Origin: Yamagishiella unicocca
Lineage: Eukaryota > Chlorophyta > Chlorophyceae > Chlamydomonadales > Volvocaceae
Direction: 5' to 3'
DNA: 64,000 nt
Assembly (NCBI GenBank): GCA_003116995.1
Contig: BDSL01000012.1
Coordinates: forward strand, 310,001-374,000
Shown: piece by piece, positions 1 to 18,700 of the stretch
Position numbering within the stretch: position 1 is the stretch's first letter
Layout: the number at the start of each line of letters is the position of its first letter
Translations under genes and position numbers: made by a program
The notes under the pieces: model-generated
What the model saw: the letters and a program-made list of their open reading frames with translations, nothing else
Databases searched by the model: none
Told to the model about the DNA's origin: nothing

Positions 1-176
1 GCCCACAAAGTGCTGCGGCCGCGGCTACCCGCCGCCCCCCCAACTTAAGCCTCCCCAGTCCCCACCCGCACCCCGCACCCCTTCCGTCTGTTCCCTCCGT
101 CGCCACCTGCCGCTGGTGCCGCTACCGCCGCCGCCCCCCTCCGCGCCGCCCCCCTCCGCCCCCTCGCCGGCTGCCC

Positions 177-3100
177 TCAAAGCCCTTGAACCTGCGCCAT
201 TGCCATCGCCACGGTCTGCTGCGGTGTCAGGTTTGCGACGCGCAGCTCGTCCTCCAGAGCGTCGTACCGGAACGTGAAGTTCTCCTTGCGGCGGTAGCAC
301 CAGCCAGTCTGGGGGGCAGGCGGGAGGTAAACCGCGGTCAGAGGAAAACCGTGAAAAAGACATAGCCAAGAAACCGGTGTGTTGCGTGGAGAGAGGGGGT
401 GAGAGAATGTACCGTGCGTGCCTGGGCGAAACAACAGGCCTGCAGGACGGAATGGGAGCGGAGCCCCTCGCCCGCCCAGGTTGCACCATCCACCCGCCCT
501 GTGCCGCGAAGTCCCGCCCCGCCCCTGCCCAGCCCCCACCACACCTGCATGTCGTCGTGTACAATGTTGTAGTCGAAGTAGACGTACGCGCCCTGTTCAT
601 ACTCCTCCGACGTGACGGCGGGTTCCGTGAAGCGCTGGAACCAGGCGTTGTGGTGGCGGTGGAAGCGCCAGGACTGCCGCTTGAGCTCGTGCGCGGCGAG
701 GAACTGGGGCGAGCAGGAGGGAGGGGGGAGGAGGACGGGGAGGGGGCAGGTCGAGGATTACGGTTGGGCCTTGCTCAGGCGTGGGACACCTGACTCGATA
801 ATGTTTTACTTTTATTGTTTATTTTATTTCTTTATTACTCGATTGGGGCACTGAAACGGCATCGCAGATGCGCGAGCTGTGCCCCCGGGTGTAGTGTGTG
901 TGGCGTTACGGTCAGCGCGGGTGCTGGCTGGCCGTCCCCGACCTCTCCCGAAGCGTCCAGGTGCCGTACCTGCTGGTAGGTGTTGGGCTGGAAGTAGAAG
1001 GCAAAGAAGAGGCACTCCGGGTCCATCTTGCGGAAGAGCGCGGGGTTGTCGACCACCTCGGGCGAAGCCTAGTTGAGGCGCGGCGGGGCGGGGGGGGCCT
1101 AAGAGGTGGCGCAAGTGCCTGCCAGCGGTGAAGCGGGACAGGCCGGTCCAGCTGGTGCGACTGCGCACGAACAGCAGCAGCCAGCCAGCCGCCCGACAGT
1201 CCCGCCCTTGCGACTTCGGCTAACCCTGGCTCCCCTACCTCTTTGACCGCGTGCCCGTCCAACCTACCAGCGCCGTTCCCGCAGCCCGCCTGAGGTACCC
1301 TGATCCCAGCCCGCCTACGGTACCCTGTTTACATCCCGGCGCCCCCCCGGCGCTACCCCGCCGCGCCCTGCAGCCCCCTCACCCCCCTCACCCCCCGGGG
1401 CCGGTCCCACCTTGGGGTAGGAGGCGGGCACTGCCACGGGATGCCGGGGCCGCGTGTGTTTCCAGTCGGTGTCGGTCAGCTGAGGCATGACGCCGCGACT
1501 GGGGGGGGGAGGGAAGGGTAAGATGCGGGGTTGCAAGGAAAACCCGTGTACGAAGGGAGAACCGTTTAGGACAGACGTGGGGAGGTGGGGAGGAGGGCGA
1601 TAGGGTGAGTCGCGAAAACAACCTAACAAGCAAAGCAAAAACTTGCTCATGCCCCATGACTACATGCCTGGCAACTCTTTAGTCATATGTCCATCCCAGT
1701 CAGCCCCCTGCCACACCTCCAGCCGAGACCCCACCCAGCCGCAGCGGCCCACGCCCTGTCCCTTCCCCCTGCCAGCTGCGCTCCCCACCCCGGCTGCCAC
1801 TCACGCGTAGCACGACTCCAAGATCTGCTTGGCTGCAGCCACCGTGTATGCCGGCACCACCGGCGGCAGCTCGCCGGGCAGCAGCGCGCCGCCGCCGCTG
1901 GACCCACCGCCGCCACTGGCACCTGCATGCGGCGACAGGCCCTGGCCAGCTGGGCCACTTCCCCCGGCGCTGCCCGGCCCCATTCCCAGCCCCGTGCCGG
2001 GCCCCAGTCCCACCGCTCCGCCCAGCCCCACGCCTGCCATGCGCGCCGCCAACGAGTCCATGGCGCCCATACCGCCTGGCCCGGGGCCTGAAGCAGGTCG
2101 AGAGAGCGATGGAGCGGGAGCGGGGGGATCATTGGGTTGCCCGCTCAGGTTCATCGGGGGGCCAGGGGGGCGCCAGGGAAGGCCAGGGAGGGTTTGTCGT
2201 TGGTACCCGCCGTCGTACCTGCCGTTCCATGCAACCCAACGCCTCACAAACGCCCGCATGTCCTCGAAATCATGGCATCATATCCCCTCCTTGCCCACCG
2301 GCCCACCAGCCGCGCTATCTCCTGCGCAGCGCCCTCCCACCCGCCCCAGGGCGTGTCTCCCCCTCCGCCCGCCCGCCCGCCGGCCCCGTTTCCTAATCGG
2401 TTTCACTGCTCAGTGCCGACCCACGGGTCTCCTCCCACCCACCCGCCCTACCTGCCAGCCCTCCGAACGGCGCCCCGCGGTCGACTGGTGCCCCGCCCGG
2501 CTGCCGCCCAGTTGCCACCGCCGCCGCCGCCAGCGAGCCCACCGCGCCATCAGCCAGCCCCCCGCCGGCCCCCGAGCCCACCACCCCAGCGCCGGGTGCG
2601 CCCATGTAGCCCGCCCCGCCTGACACCCCGGTCCCGAGCGCTGACCCGGGCCCGGTGCCGGGAGCAGCAGCCGAGGGCGTGTCCTGGGGGCGGGTGGGGA
2701 GAGGAGAGGGAGGAGGGTGGCGGCATGTGTGTATATGTTTTGCAGGTGGGAGGGCGGCTGGGTTCGTGGCCTGGCTGCGGGTGCGGCCACGCCTCGCGTT
2801 CGGTGCACCTGCGTGTATGCACACGATTAAGCCACTCCACCCTGCCGGCGGAGAGCGACACCCGCCTTCCAGCTGCTCCCGGGCCGCAGCTACTACATCT
2901 GCTACTACTGCTGCTGTCCCATGGCCCTAAGGCAGCCGCTACCCACCTGCTTACTCGCCCAGCCCAAGCTTGCCACCCACCTGCTGGCCCTCTCGCCGCC
3001 AGTTCCAGCCCCTCACCCCCCCTGCCCAGCGACCCAACCTACCGCCAGCCCGTCTGTCCCTGACCCGCGCCCATCCATCGAGCCCGCTTCCGCCTGCGAC

Positions 3101-6100
3101 CCAGCCGCCGACGCGCCTGACGCCGCCGCTGCCGCCAGCCAGCGGGGCACGCTGCCGCCATCCATGCTGCCGCCGCCGTTGGCTGCCGCTGCCGCCGAGG
3201 GTGTCCGCGGTCCCGCCCCCGCTCCGGGCACGATGCCGGGGGGCGGTGGTGGCGGCTGGCTGGGGCCAGTGGATGCGCCCAGGTTCGCGGGTCCGGCGGG
3301 TGCCGCCACGCCGGGGGGCCGCGGCGGCGGCAGCGGCGACGTCGCCTCCGACGAGGGCAGCCCCCCTGGCGAGACCGCCACTGAGGCAGCGAGGGTCGCC
3401 GTGCGGGGGGTCACGGTACCTGCGGGTGCGTCCAGGGAGGGCGGCACGTCAGGCGGAGGGTGGCGGAAGGCGGAGGGACAGTGCCCCCCGGCACTGCTAC
3501 CTCGCTCCTGCATCTATGTTTGCAGGACGGCAGACTTGCCACTTGGTCCCGCTTTGCGCCGGGAATCCCGCCCCCCCGCCTGGTCCGGCCTTGCCCTGCC
3601 CTCCTTTGCCTCACCAGCCTCACCGGAGTCCGGCTCCTTGGCAGGCGTTGAGGGCGCAGTCTGCCGCGAACCCGACGGAGCCACCGACGGCGTCGGCGCC
3701 GCCAGCGGCGCCACCAACATGGGCAGCCCCGCCGGCAGGGGTACTGGCGGCGCCGCCGCCGGCGTGGTGGGCTTGCCGGTGGCGCTGCCGATGCTGCCGC
3801 CTGCGCTGCCGCTGGTGGCGAGCAGCGGCACCCCGATGGGCTTGCGCACGTCGTCATCGTCGTGCAGCTTGAGGTTGGTGTTCCCCTGCGGCCCGGACAC
3901 ACGAGGTCTTGGGTTCGAGCCGCGCAGTGGGCGGAATGAGCCTGGTCAGGGATTTGACCTGCGGCCCCAGTCCAACCAAGGCCCATGACTTCTTCACCCG
4001 GACGCGCCCTCCCGGCAGTCCACATCCAGGTAACCTCCTAAGGTCGTCAGCGCCCCGTGCTGCCCAGCAGTACTGGCCATGACTACAGTCCAGCACTACT
4101 GCCCATGACTACATTGCAACGCCTTGCCCCACCTACTCCTGTCCCTCCACCTAGTAATGCCTCTCCTCCCTTGTCCACAGTTCAGCATTTCTTTCTACCC
4201 AGCCATTCCATCACCACTCCCGCAGCCCTTCCTCCCGCTCCTTCCTGCATCGTCCCAGCCCAGTCCAGCCCTGCCTGCGCTATAAGCTGCGCCTTTGCCG
4301 CCGCGGCAGCTGCCCGCTCGCGCTCGCGCTCCTTCTCCCGCGCCTCCTCCAGCTCCTTCTCTCTCCCGCCCTTGCCGTGCTTTACGCTGTGGAGCGGAGC
4401 AGCCGGCGCGGCGTTGTCCACAGCATCCAACCGGTCCTGGGAAGCGGAAATGGGGGGGGGTACATAACAGGAACCGGTAACGCGAAATGGGGGGCTTACA
4501 ATAAAAGAACCGGTAACGCGACAGGGGAAATGTGGGGGGGTGAGGGAGTAGGCAAGGTGTTTTTTGCGGGTGGAGGGGCGGGAGGGGCAGCGGGGAGATG
4601 CGGATGGGGTGCGCACGGGTGGGGTATGGACAGCAGAGTAGAGGAACCGAACGGTGGCGATGACGTGGAGGGTTGCAGTTGCATCCGTCATCGCCACTTT
4701 CGCAGGCATGGCGGCAGCGTAGCGCGGAGCTTGCCGACATCCCGCCGACGATCAAGCGCGGCGAGGAGTGCTTCGGCGGCCCAGGCGGAACCACCAGCTA
4801 GGCGGTTAGTCGCGCCCTTCGAGAGGAGCCGCGACGCGTCGTCGTACCTGGAACATGCCGTACATATCGTCCACGTTGGTCATGTCCATGCCGCTGTCCT
4901 CGCCGTCCTCGGTGCCCTGCGGGGGGAGCGTGTCGTCCGGGGGAACGTGTCGACCGGGGGAGCGCGTGAGTGGGTTGGTGGGCGGCGACGGTGGGCACGG
5001 CGACAGAGGGATGCGGCCCGCAGTGGCGCCACTGACCTCCCCGCGTCCATCCCGCCATCCCGGCTGCTGCCTTGCACCTCCTCCCGCCTCCCAACCGGGG
5101 CACCATTCGCCCGTCCCCCGCCACCCGCCACCCGTCTGCCCCGCCTGCTCTGCAGGTCCCCTTGAGCCCACCCACCCACCAGGTACATGTCCATGTCCTC
5201 CTTGATGTCCGAGAGCTCATCCGGCTGGATGGTCTCGTTGTCAATGCAGCGGAGCACCTTTTCGAGCCGGTCGATGTGGTCCTTATGCCGACCTACGGTC
5301 TCCTCAAGCGCAGTCAGGCGAGCAGGCGGCTTCTGCCGCTTTTTGACGGTCACCTGCGGGTCGGGCAGGGCGGGGACGGGGCAGGGCCGAACGGGGGTCG
5401 GGAAGGGCGAGTGGTTGCGCCATCTCAGCGGGGCTCTGAGCGGTCTCCGCCGCCATACCATACGCCAGGAGAGGTCGCTAGGCGGTGTTTACCGGGAGGG
5501 CGATTACTGATCGCCGGGTCAACAAGGCCGAAACCGATGGCAAAACAACCCGGTGCGGCTTGCCTGGTTGCCGGACTAGAGGAGTACTGGGAGCAGTCTC
5601 CCAGGGTTCATGTTTCCCGCTGAGCATGGCGGCATGGCGCATACGGTAGTTGCGAGAAGAGACCCACATCACGAACCAGTACAGGCACACGGCGGGACGC
5701 AACCCCTCGTCCATCCTCGTCGCGCCCGCAGCGATCCGCACGTCGCCGCCCCCCTGGGTGCCAATCTGGAGGGGTGGGTGCAGGCGGAAGCCGCCGCCAT
5801 ACCGCCCGTGTAGCGCCGCCCGGCCTTGCGGCAACCTTCCGCGCGGCAGGCTTCCGGAGGGGCAGGCCCAGGCCCGCCCAGCTGCACCTCCCGGTGGGTT
5901 GCCATCCACCGGTGAGTCGCTACCGGTGGGTCCCCTGGAGTGATTCCTCCGCCGCTGGTCTCACCTGGAGCTCCTCCATTTCCGCCTCCATGGTCTCCAC
6001 CTGGGTGACGCGGTGGAGGGATGGAGGTCAGCGGAGGGCATGGACGGGGCGGTATTGAGGCAACGCTTAGTGGTCGGGCTTTGCCTGTGGGCCGCAGTTC

Positions 6101-7107
6101 GCCATCCCTCAGGCTGGAGGGATGGGTGCCGCACATTTAAAATTGCACCGTGGCTGCTGTAGGCAGGCATTACGCTGGGCGGGATGCTTTCTTAGGTTTG
6201 TTGCAAATCTCGGTACTACCTTGTTGGCTGAGATGGAAGCTGATCCGTTGAAATTACGAGGCAGGGGTGCCATCGTGTGGTACCAAATCGTGCATCGTGA
6301 TTGCAAGGAAACGCCAAATGCGCCAAAAACACCAGAGGACCAAGAACTCGGGTTCAACGGACGTTTGTGACGACTCATATTCTACTGACCTGTTCCCTCC
6401 GTCAAAATCCTCATCCCGCCGCCGACTCATCTACGTGGGCAAGCAGAGCATGCAGATACAGACTCCCTCCGCCCCATCGTGCCTATTCCGCTCAACCCCC
6501 ACCAACTACCCCGGCGGTGACCTGCCTTCTCCGTAAGTTGGTCCACAACCGTGTTGATCCAATCCCGTGCGTCATCCTTCGCACGCTGCTTGGGGTCACG
6601 GTCCGCGCCCCCGGCTGCGCTGCCCTTCGCCTTGGCCTCCTTCTCGCACGCCTTGAACCGCTCCATGTCGCGTTCTATAGACTTGCGGGCATCGATCAGT
6701 GGCTGCTTGTCCTTGATATCGGCTCCAGCGATCCTACGTCCATAAATGCAGCTGGTGCATGAGCGACAGGCCCCGCAGCTGACGTTCAGCGATCCCTTCG
6801 GCCCAAGACGCACCATCCCTTTATCTGCTCACGCAACCGCTGCAACTTCTTTATCTCCTTCTTCAGCTCTCCTTCAAGCTTCTCGCGCTGGTTCTGGTTC
6901 TCTTGGTCATGCGCTTGCTTATGCGCCGAGTACTGCGCATGGCCAAGCTACCGTCAGGGCTAGGCCGGGATTAAACTGCCCCTGCGTCGTCGCCAAGCCC
7001 GGTCTGTTGCTTGCCTGATTCCATATGTCGTCGAATATCTCCTGGCCCTCTTGCACCTTCTTTAATGTGCGGTCTATCTCCGCCTTGAGCTTCCTTTCTG
7101 CTGCCAT
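177..7107 (-). CDS. NOT3: CCR4-NOT complex subunit 3 (NOT3/CNOT3), multi-exon, complete CDS
   Basis: Cytoplasmic/nuclear scaffold subunit of the CCR4-NOT deadenylase. The first exon (7015-7107) begins [17 protein letters not shown], the family's N-terminal helix. Exon 2 (6814-6932) carries [18 protein letters not shown] and exon 3 (6522-6733) carries [20 protein letters not shown], the Not3-type coiled coil. Exons near 5965-6000 and 5180-5353 finish that domain (KEDMDMYL). Low-complexity Ala/Gly/Pro exons fill about 1800-4916. The C-terminal NOT box is in exons near 1415-1498, 970-1068 ([19 protein letters not shown]), 545-703 ([18 protein letters not shown]) and 177-308, ending in TGA. Intron 1 uses a GC donor (CAG|GCAAGC) and joins in phase. 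Exon borders between about 1800 and 4800 are uncertain, including how the exon near 4700-4790 joins its neighbours. No poly(A) signal is visible before the window edge. The family call is firm; the middle of the model is provisional. Confidence 0.93.
336..372 (+). repeat. Introner-like element, short copy in last NOT3 intron
   Basis: AT-rich patch containing GAGGAAAACCGTG and AAGAAACCGG in an otherwise GC-rich intron. It is antisense to NOT3 and starts about 27 nt from the acceptor of the last exon (exon edge 308). It shares the GGAAAACCGT core with the copies at 1527, 18274 and 56158. It is a shorter and weaker match than those. Confidence 0.45.
1527..1580 (+). repeat. Introner-like element in NOT3 intron
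   Basis: Contains TTGCAAGGAAAACCCGTGTA followed by ACCGTTTAGGACAGACGT. This is nearly identical over about 50 bp to the copy at 18274-18332 in an unrelated gene. It is antisense to NOT3 and begins 28 nt from the acceptor of the exon whose edge is 1498. Confidence 0.75.
4458..4530 (+). repeat. Weak double copy of the intronic AT-rich element in NOT3
   Basis: Two copies of ACCGGTAACGCGA, each preceded by an A-rich stretch, lie about 38 bp apart in a NOT3 intron. They sit just upstream, in gene sense, of the exon that ends near 4438. They resemble the accggtta core of other copies only loosely. Confidence 0.3.
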
Positions 7108-9031
7108 CTGTTCGTGCTAGGAGAGCGTATCCAAGCACGTAATCGGTCAACTCATGTGCGCTGTAAGCTTTCACCGAGAGAATTGGTTTCCCGGGAGAAA
7201 GGGCAGGTCAGGCGGTAATGCTATGGAAACCGCAGAGCACAGGCAGTAGTGCTACTCCAATACAGGTGAAATATTTTTAAGAGATTATTGTTGTGGGACA
7301 AAAAACTTTGGCGCGAACGACCATGCATGTGTGACCCTGCCCCACGGCCCACGGCATGCAATGCACAAACTGCAAGCCACCGATGCAAATCGCAATTAGG
7401 TTACAGGACAGAAATTGGCTGTTTACAAAATCTGTCCCGGTTGAAGACAAGTGGGTAACCTGCAGCTGCAGCCTGACCACAGGGTGGGCGGCCGTGACCC
7501 GTAGTATGTCGCTCGGGTGGCTACGGCATGCTATCTGCGGAGGAGACGACAAGGGGGGTGAAAGTATGTAGGGAAAGTGACAAGGCACGCTGTTCACATG
7601 GCGATGGGGTACAGGGGGAATCGGTACCTGTCCGTGCTTCCCTAATGTTGCAAACAGCAGGTGCGCACACGAAGCAGTCGCGAAGCATCAGAATTCTGCT
7701 GCTGGCCGGTTCACACCCCTATAGTATGGCCCTTGTAGCCCAGAGAGATACATCCTAAGACTGTTCGTACCATGGAAATGTCTGCATAACCGTAATTTCC
7801 GTCATGAGGCTCCATGGACAACGAGCTCCCCACATGTTTTAGTTGTAAAACGGCCGTCGTGTTGCTTCTGAAGCCTGCAAGGGCCGTAGCGGCCTGCGCC
7901 CTGTCTGCGCACTTAACGCTGCTCCACCAGAGCCCCTCTTGCTGAGGCTGCACCCGGGGCACTAGTGGCACTAGTTGTTTCTGCAAGGTACTTCATCGGC
8001 TCCGGGGCCGCACCTTCCTGCTACGTCTGTTACAAACATCAGCCACGATAACATCACGGATTATCGCGCTCGCAACGCGCACAGCAGCCCGAACTGCTGC
8101 GCGGCACCGCGCGCGCTGCCGCGTGCCTCCACGCCAGCCCGCTCGCAAAGCCCTCGCGCCAACCAGAGGGTACCAGATACCAGACAGGCTGCGAAGGGCG
8201 CCCTCGAGCGAGAGAGGCGCCAGGGGCTGGACGAGGCTGCTGCGATGCACCTCCATCGTCACGCCAGCAAGCATGCGGTCAGCAACTGGGAGGCTGGAAA
8301 ACGTACCTCCGCACTTTGTTGTGAGGGAAGGGAAGGGAAGGGATGCGCTGAGGGTGGGCAAGGCTGCAGCAAGCCGCCAAAGAGTCCGTTACTCCGTTTG
8401 CCAAGGCTGGAGGGGCCACAGCCAAAAGTTCCCAGCGCGCGCCCAGTCACCAACTCCCCTGTGACAGGGGACGACACAAAGCCAGGACGCCCACGCCGCC
8501 TTCACCAGCTTCGCACCGCACCAGCAGGATCCATGTGCCGTACCGTGCTTTAATGCAGCGGTACGACACCAAACTAGAGCTACACCGCGCTCGCCGACGC
8601 ACGCGCCGCGTGGAGAGCCGCTGTCGCGTCCGACGGGTTGTCCAAAAACGCGCGCAGCTTCCCGGTACCTGGGCCCCCACATCTCATCCACCCGCCGATC
8701 AATCTCACGCCCTGTCCCCCGGCTCTCTAGGCCTGGACCATCAGGATCATCGCGACCCGCTACAGCTCACGACTCGGCCCGCCCGGCCGAACCGTCGCTA
8801 CGCGCCACCCCACCTTGCGTCCCCTTCCGAGCACCCCGGCTGTTGCGCGAGGGCGGCGGCGGCATCTTCCGAGGCTCCGCCACTAAGCCGACAAACCACT
8901 GTACATGCATGGCGCAGGGCGCCCAATGCACGCGCGTCCGCCCACCTCGACCCCTATTTCAGGAGCTCATCAACCCCCGTTCACCGGCGGCCTCCCCTTC
9001 CCACGCTGCCCGCCTCCCCGGCCTCCCTGCC
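7108..9031. other. Spacer: NOT3 5' flank and PF20 3' UTR
   Basis: No coding exon is recognised. Both neighbours are on the minus strand, so the right part should be PF20 3' UTR and the left part NOT3 promoter and 5' UTR. Short open frames here have no recognisable domain or splice-consistent partner. Confidence 0.5.
8030..8034 (-). terminator. Candidate poly(A) signal for PF20
   Basis: TTACA on the plus strand reads TGTAA on the minus strand, the volvocine polyadenylation signal. It lies about 1 kb past the PF20 stop. That gives a long 3' UTR, so this is a candidate only. Confidence 0.35.
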
Positions 9032-15242
<6,211 letters not shown>

Positions 15243-15774
15243 ACTTCTTGGGCCGCGCTTTGGGTCGCGCAAGCCCCCACTTAATATATTTAGGGAAGCT
15301 AATCAGACGTTAGAGATTAATTTCTTCCATCACAAGACAGCACAGAAGGTTGCCGCTAAGGGATGTTCCGCTGGCTGGCCTGTAACAATTTGTTAACAGC
15401 AGGTGTCGTTTTGTCAGTCCTACTACAGGTATTGGATATTGAAACTCGGAATTATAGTACCTGCAGCAGTCTGGACGTTCTTGGTGCCGTACTGGATGCC
15501 GGGCAGCCGAATAACCGAGCGAGATTGCCATCATATGTGATCGCCGGCCTAAAGCGGGCTATCGATAGATAATAGCTCAAGTCCACTGAGCGCGTCACAA
15601 CGGGACTTTTTATTATTTAGACTGCGGTGCCCTTTGTCAGACTGCTGCGTATGCGAGCTAGACCGCCAGCCAATCCTTACAATCAGCAAATCCATTGCTT
15701 CTTTGCCATTGGATGTCACTGGGAAAAACATTAGCCCTTGAAAAACATTAGCCACTTAATTGCTCGTGGGTGTC
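15243..15774. promoter_or_regulatory. Shared divergent promoter region of PF20 and the F-box gene
   Basis: The start codons at 15242 (-) and 15775 (+) face away from each other across 532 bp, so both promoters and 5' UTRs must lie here. The stretch is noticeably more AT-rich than the flanking exons. No specific binding site is identified. Confidence 0.55.
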
Positions 15775-18700
15775 ATGTTCAGTCGACACCGCGATAGCTC
15801 TTCTGGGGCCGTGCTAGCTACTGAGAACGCACGCATTTCTTCGAATCAGGCGTCATTCGCGGAGACAATTGCCGATGGCGACCTAAATCCAGTTGTTACA
15901 CGGATTGCCCAGGCCAATGACAGCACGCAGCCTTGGTTGCCACCTGGCGTGTTGGCCCTTGTCGGCCGCTACTTGGACCTGCAGGACAGGATGGTCTTGG
16001 GTGGCACGTGCAAGACCTGGCGAAAGGCGCTACACGCAGGTGGGACGAACAGCGACCAAACATATCCGTCCGTTTCGGCCTCTCACACTGTGTTGCCAAC
16101 AAGTTTCCGGCCAATGTACTGACAAAAGTTATCGCACGTCCGTCTGCACCCTGCGGTGCTGCCGCTCCGGCTTGCGGGCCTGGCCACCCTTCCAACCTTT
16201 TTTAACGCTTTGCCGTATACCTAACGCCGTCATTTACTCACTCTCCTCTTCGTTGCCTCTTCGGCAGACATCACTGTACTACACCATGATCTTGACGACT
16301 GCACAAGCGCTGCAGCCCGGATCCACAGCTCCGCCAGCTGGCGAGACATGCTGCTGGCCGCAGCCCCCCTGTTGCCTCATGCGCGCGAGGCGCGGGTACA
16401 CGTCGCGGGCAACCTCGTACAACCTACATCCCTGACCCTGCAGCTGGCAGGCCTGGCCGCGCACACGCAGCTGACCGCTCTGGACCTGTCACAGGTGCGC
16501 CGCTACGTGGCGTGGTGGGGCGCGTACGTGTGGTGTGTTGTCAATCGTGCCACCTGCTCGCCGCCGCCACCTGTCGGACTCTCCCCCACTTTCCAAGTCA
16601 AGTTGCACCTCCCCCGTCTTACCTCTTTTTCCGCCCTTCACCCCTGTCTCCACCCACTCGGCTCCGGCCGCAGTCGCCCCACATGCGGTCCTTCGAGCTG
16701 CCGTCCAAGCCGCTGCCCCCCGGCAGCCGCCTGCGCCGCCGCGGCCGGACCGCCCGCCCGCACCGGACCGTCTTCCCGGTCTTCAGCTCCGAGGTGCTGG
16801 ATCCGCTGTGTGCCGCGCTGAAGGGGCTGCGGAGCCTGTCGCTGCGCGGCTGCATGCTGTCGGCCGGCTTCGAGGCGCCGCTGTCGCAGCTGACGGCGCT
16901 GACGCGGCTGGAGCTGTTGCCAATGGAGGCGTCCAGAGTGCCGGGGAACCTAGAGCGGGTGGGTCTCCGGTGGGGGCTGGTGTGGCGGCGCGGGGAGGCA
17001 TTGGGTTAGGAATGTAAACCGGTGAGCACACAATCGCGCGCGGTGGCGCCTCGCGTCGGTACCTGTGCACCGACACCCAGCCCCCAACTTCTCTTTCTAG
17101 CCCCGTCAAGCCCCTCCCCGTTTTCCCCGCCCTCCTACCTACCACCCAGTCGCAGCTCACGCAGCAGCCCTCCTGGGTCTGCGAAGCCGCGTCGCTAGCC
17201 GCCCTAGGCGCCACCCTGGCCCACCTGGCCCTGGGTGGCCAGCTGATGACACCCGCGGCGCTCGCACGCCTGTCGCCCGGGCTGCCGGGACTCCGGACGC
17301 TGCGGCTGGAGGGCGTCAGTCCGGAGGCGCATCGCTGGCTGCGGCACGGGGTGACCTGGGGGCCCGTCGCCGTGCCGCCGGGGCTGCAGAACGGTCTGGC
17401 GGAGGAGGCTGCCGATCTGGCCGAGGTGCTGAGGGAGCACTTCACGGTGCGCTGCCCTGTCGCTGACCCCGTCCCTCTCCCAACAGAGAGGACGCCTCGC
17501 AAAGTACTGCTGCCTCGCTTCGTACTGCTGCCTCGCAGAGTACTGCTGCCTCGCAGAGTACTGCTGCCGCCCTCCTGCTCCCCCTGGGGCGCCCATCCGC
17601 TTCCTGGCTCCCTATCGCACGACCTGAAAAGTCCCGGCCCCCGCCCCCGCCGGCTGCCTGCCTGCCTGCCCCGCCCCCGCTGCCTGCCCCGCTGCCTGCC
17701 CCGCCCCCGCTGCCTGCCCCGCTGCCTGCCCCGCCCCCGCTGCCTGCCCCGCTGCCTGCCCCGCCCCCGCTGCCTGCCTGCCTGCCTGCCCCGCCCCCGC
17801 TGCCTGCCTGCCTGCCTGCCCCGCCCCCGCTGCCTGCCTGCCTGCCCCGCCGCAGCAACTCACCGCGCTGGAGCTGCAGTTCTACGAGGAGAAGCGCCAG
17901 TACGAGCTGTGGGGCATGGAGACGAGCCCGCTGGTGGACCTCATCAGCGACCTGCGCGGCATCCGCACGCCCCTGCGCCTCGCGGTCCACCCCGCAATGA
18001 GCCCACTACCCGGCTCCTCGCGGCTGCTGGAGGGCCTGCTGGGTCTCGGCAGCCTGACCAGCCTGGGGCTGCGGCTGGAGTCCGGCCGCTGGGACGGCGC
18101 CGAGCGGCCCGAAGGGGAGCTGCTGGACGACCAGCAGGCGGCGGAGGAGCTGCAGATCCAGGCGGCGCAGAACCTGGAGGCGGAGGCGGCGAGGGGGCGG
18201 GCGGCCGACCTGACCGGCGTAATGCCGGCTGGGTGGTCCGGGTGAGTGCGGGTTAGTGGGGAAGGGAGCCAGGACGTTGCAAGGAAAACCCGTGTACGAA
18301 AGAAAAATCGTTTAGGACAGACGTTTCGAGGACTTGGGTGGAGAGGAGTGTGGCCAGTGTGGCGGCGCGTAGATCGCCTGCGCCGCAGCACCGCTGCTTG
18401 CCCTCATGCTAACGGGGTGTAGGCCGTTAGCAGCTCATGGCGCCCGCCCCTCATCTAAACCCTAAACCCTTCCCTGTACCCTCCCTGGACCTGCCCCCTC
18501 GCAGCCTGTGCGCCCTCACCAACCTGACCCACCTCGCCCTGCTGTGTGGCTTCAGCGACAGAGGCCTCCGCCGCTCCTCCATAGCCTTTGACCACCCCTC
18601 CGCCGCCGACCTCTGCTGCCTGGCCCGCCACCTACCCGCCCTACGGACCCTGTGCCTGGCGGCGATGCCCCATCTCGCCCTGCCCGCCGCCGGCGCCGCC

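Noticed and set aside
1829..2623. 264-codon plus-strand frame
   Set aside because: Antisense shadow of low-complexity NOT3 exons; the minus strand gives family-consistent protein.
3908..3930. tRNA B-box-like GGGTTCGAGCC
   Set aside because: No A box, acceptor stem or anticodon arm around it; it lies in the NOT3 locus.
18455..18470. Plant-type telomere repeat CTAAACCCTAAACCCT
   Set aside because: Just over two units inside an F-box gene intron; too short for an interstitial telomere and likely chance.
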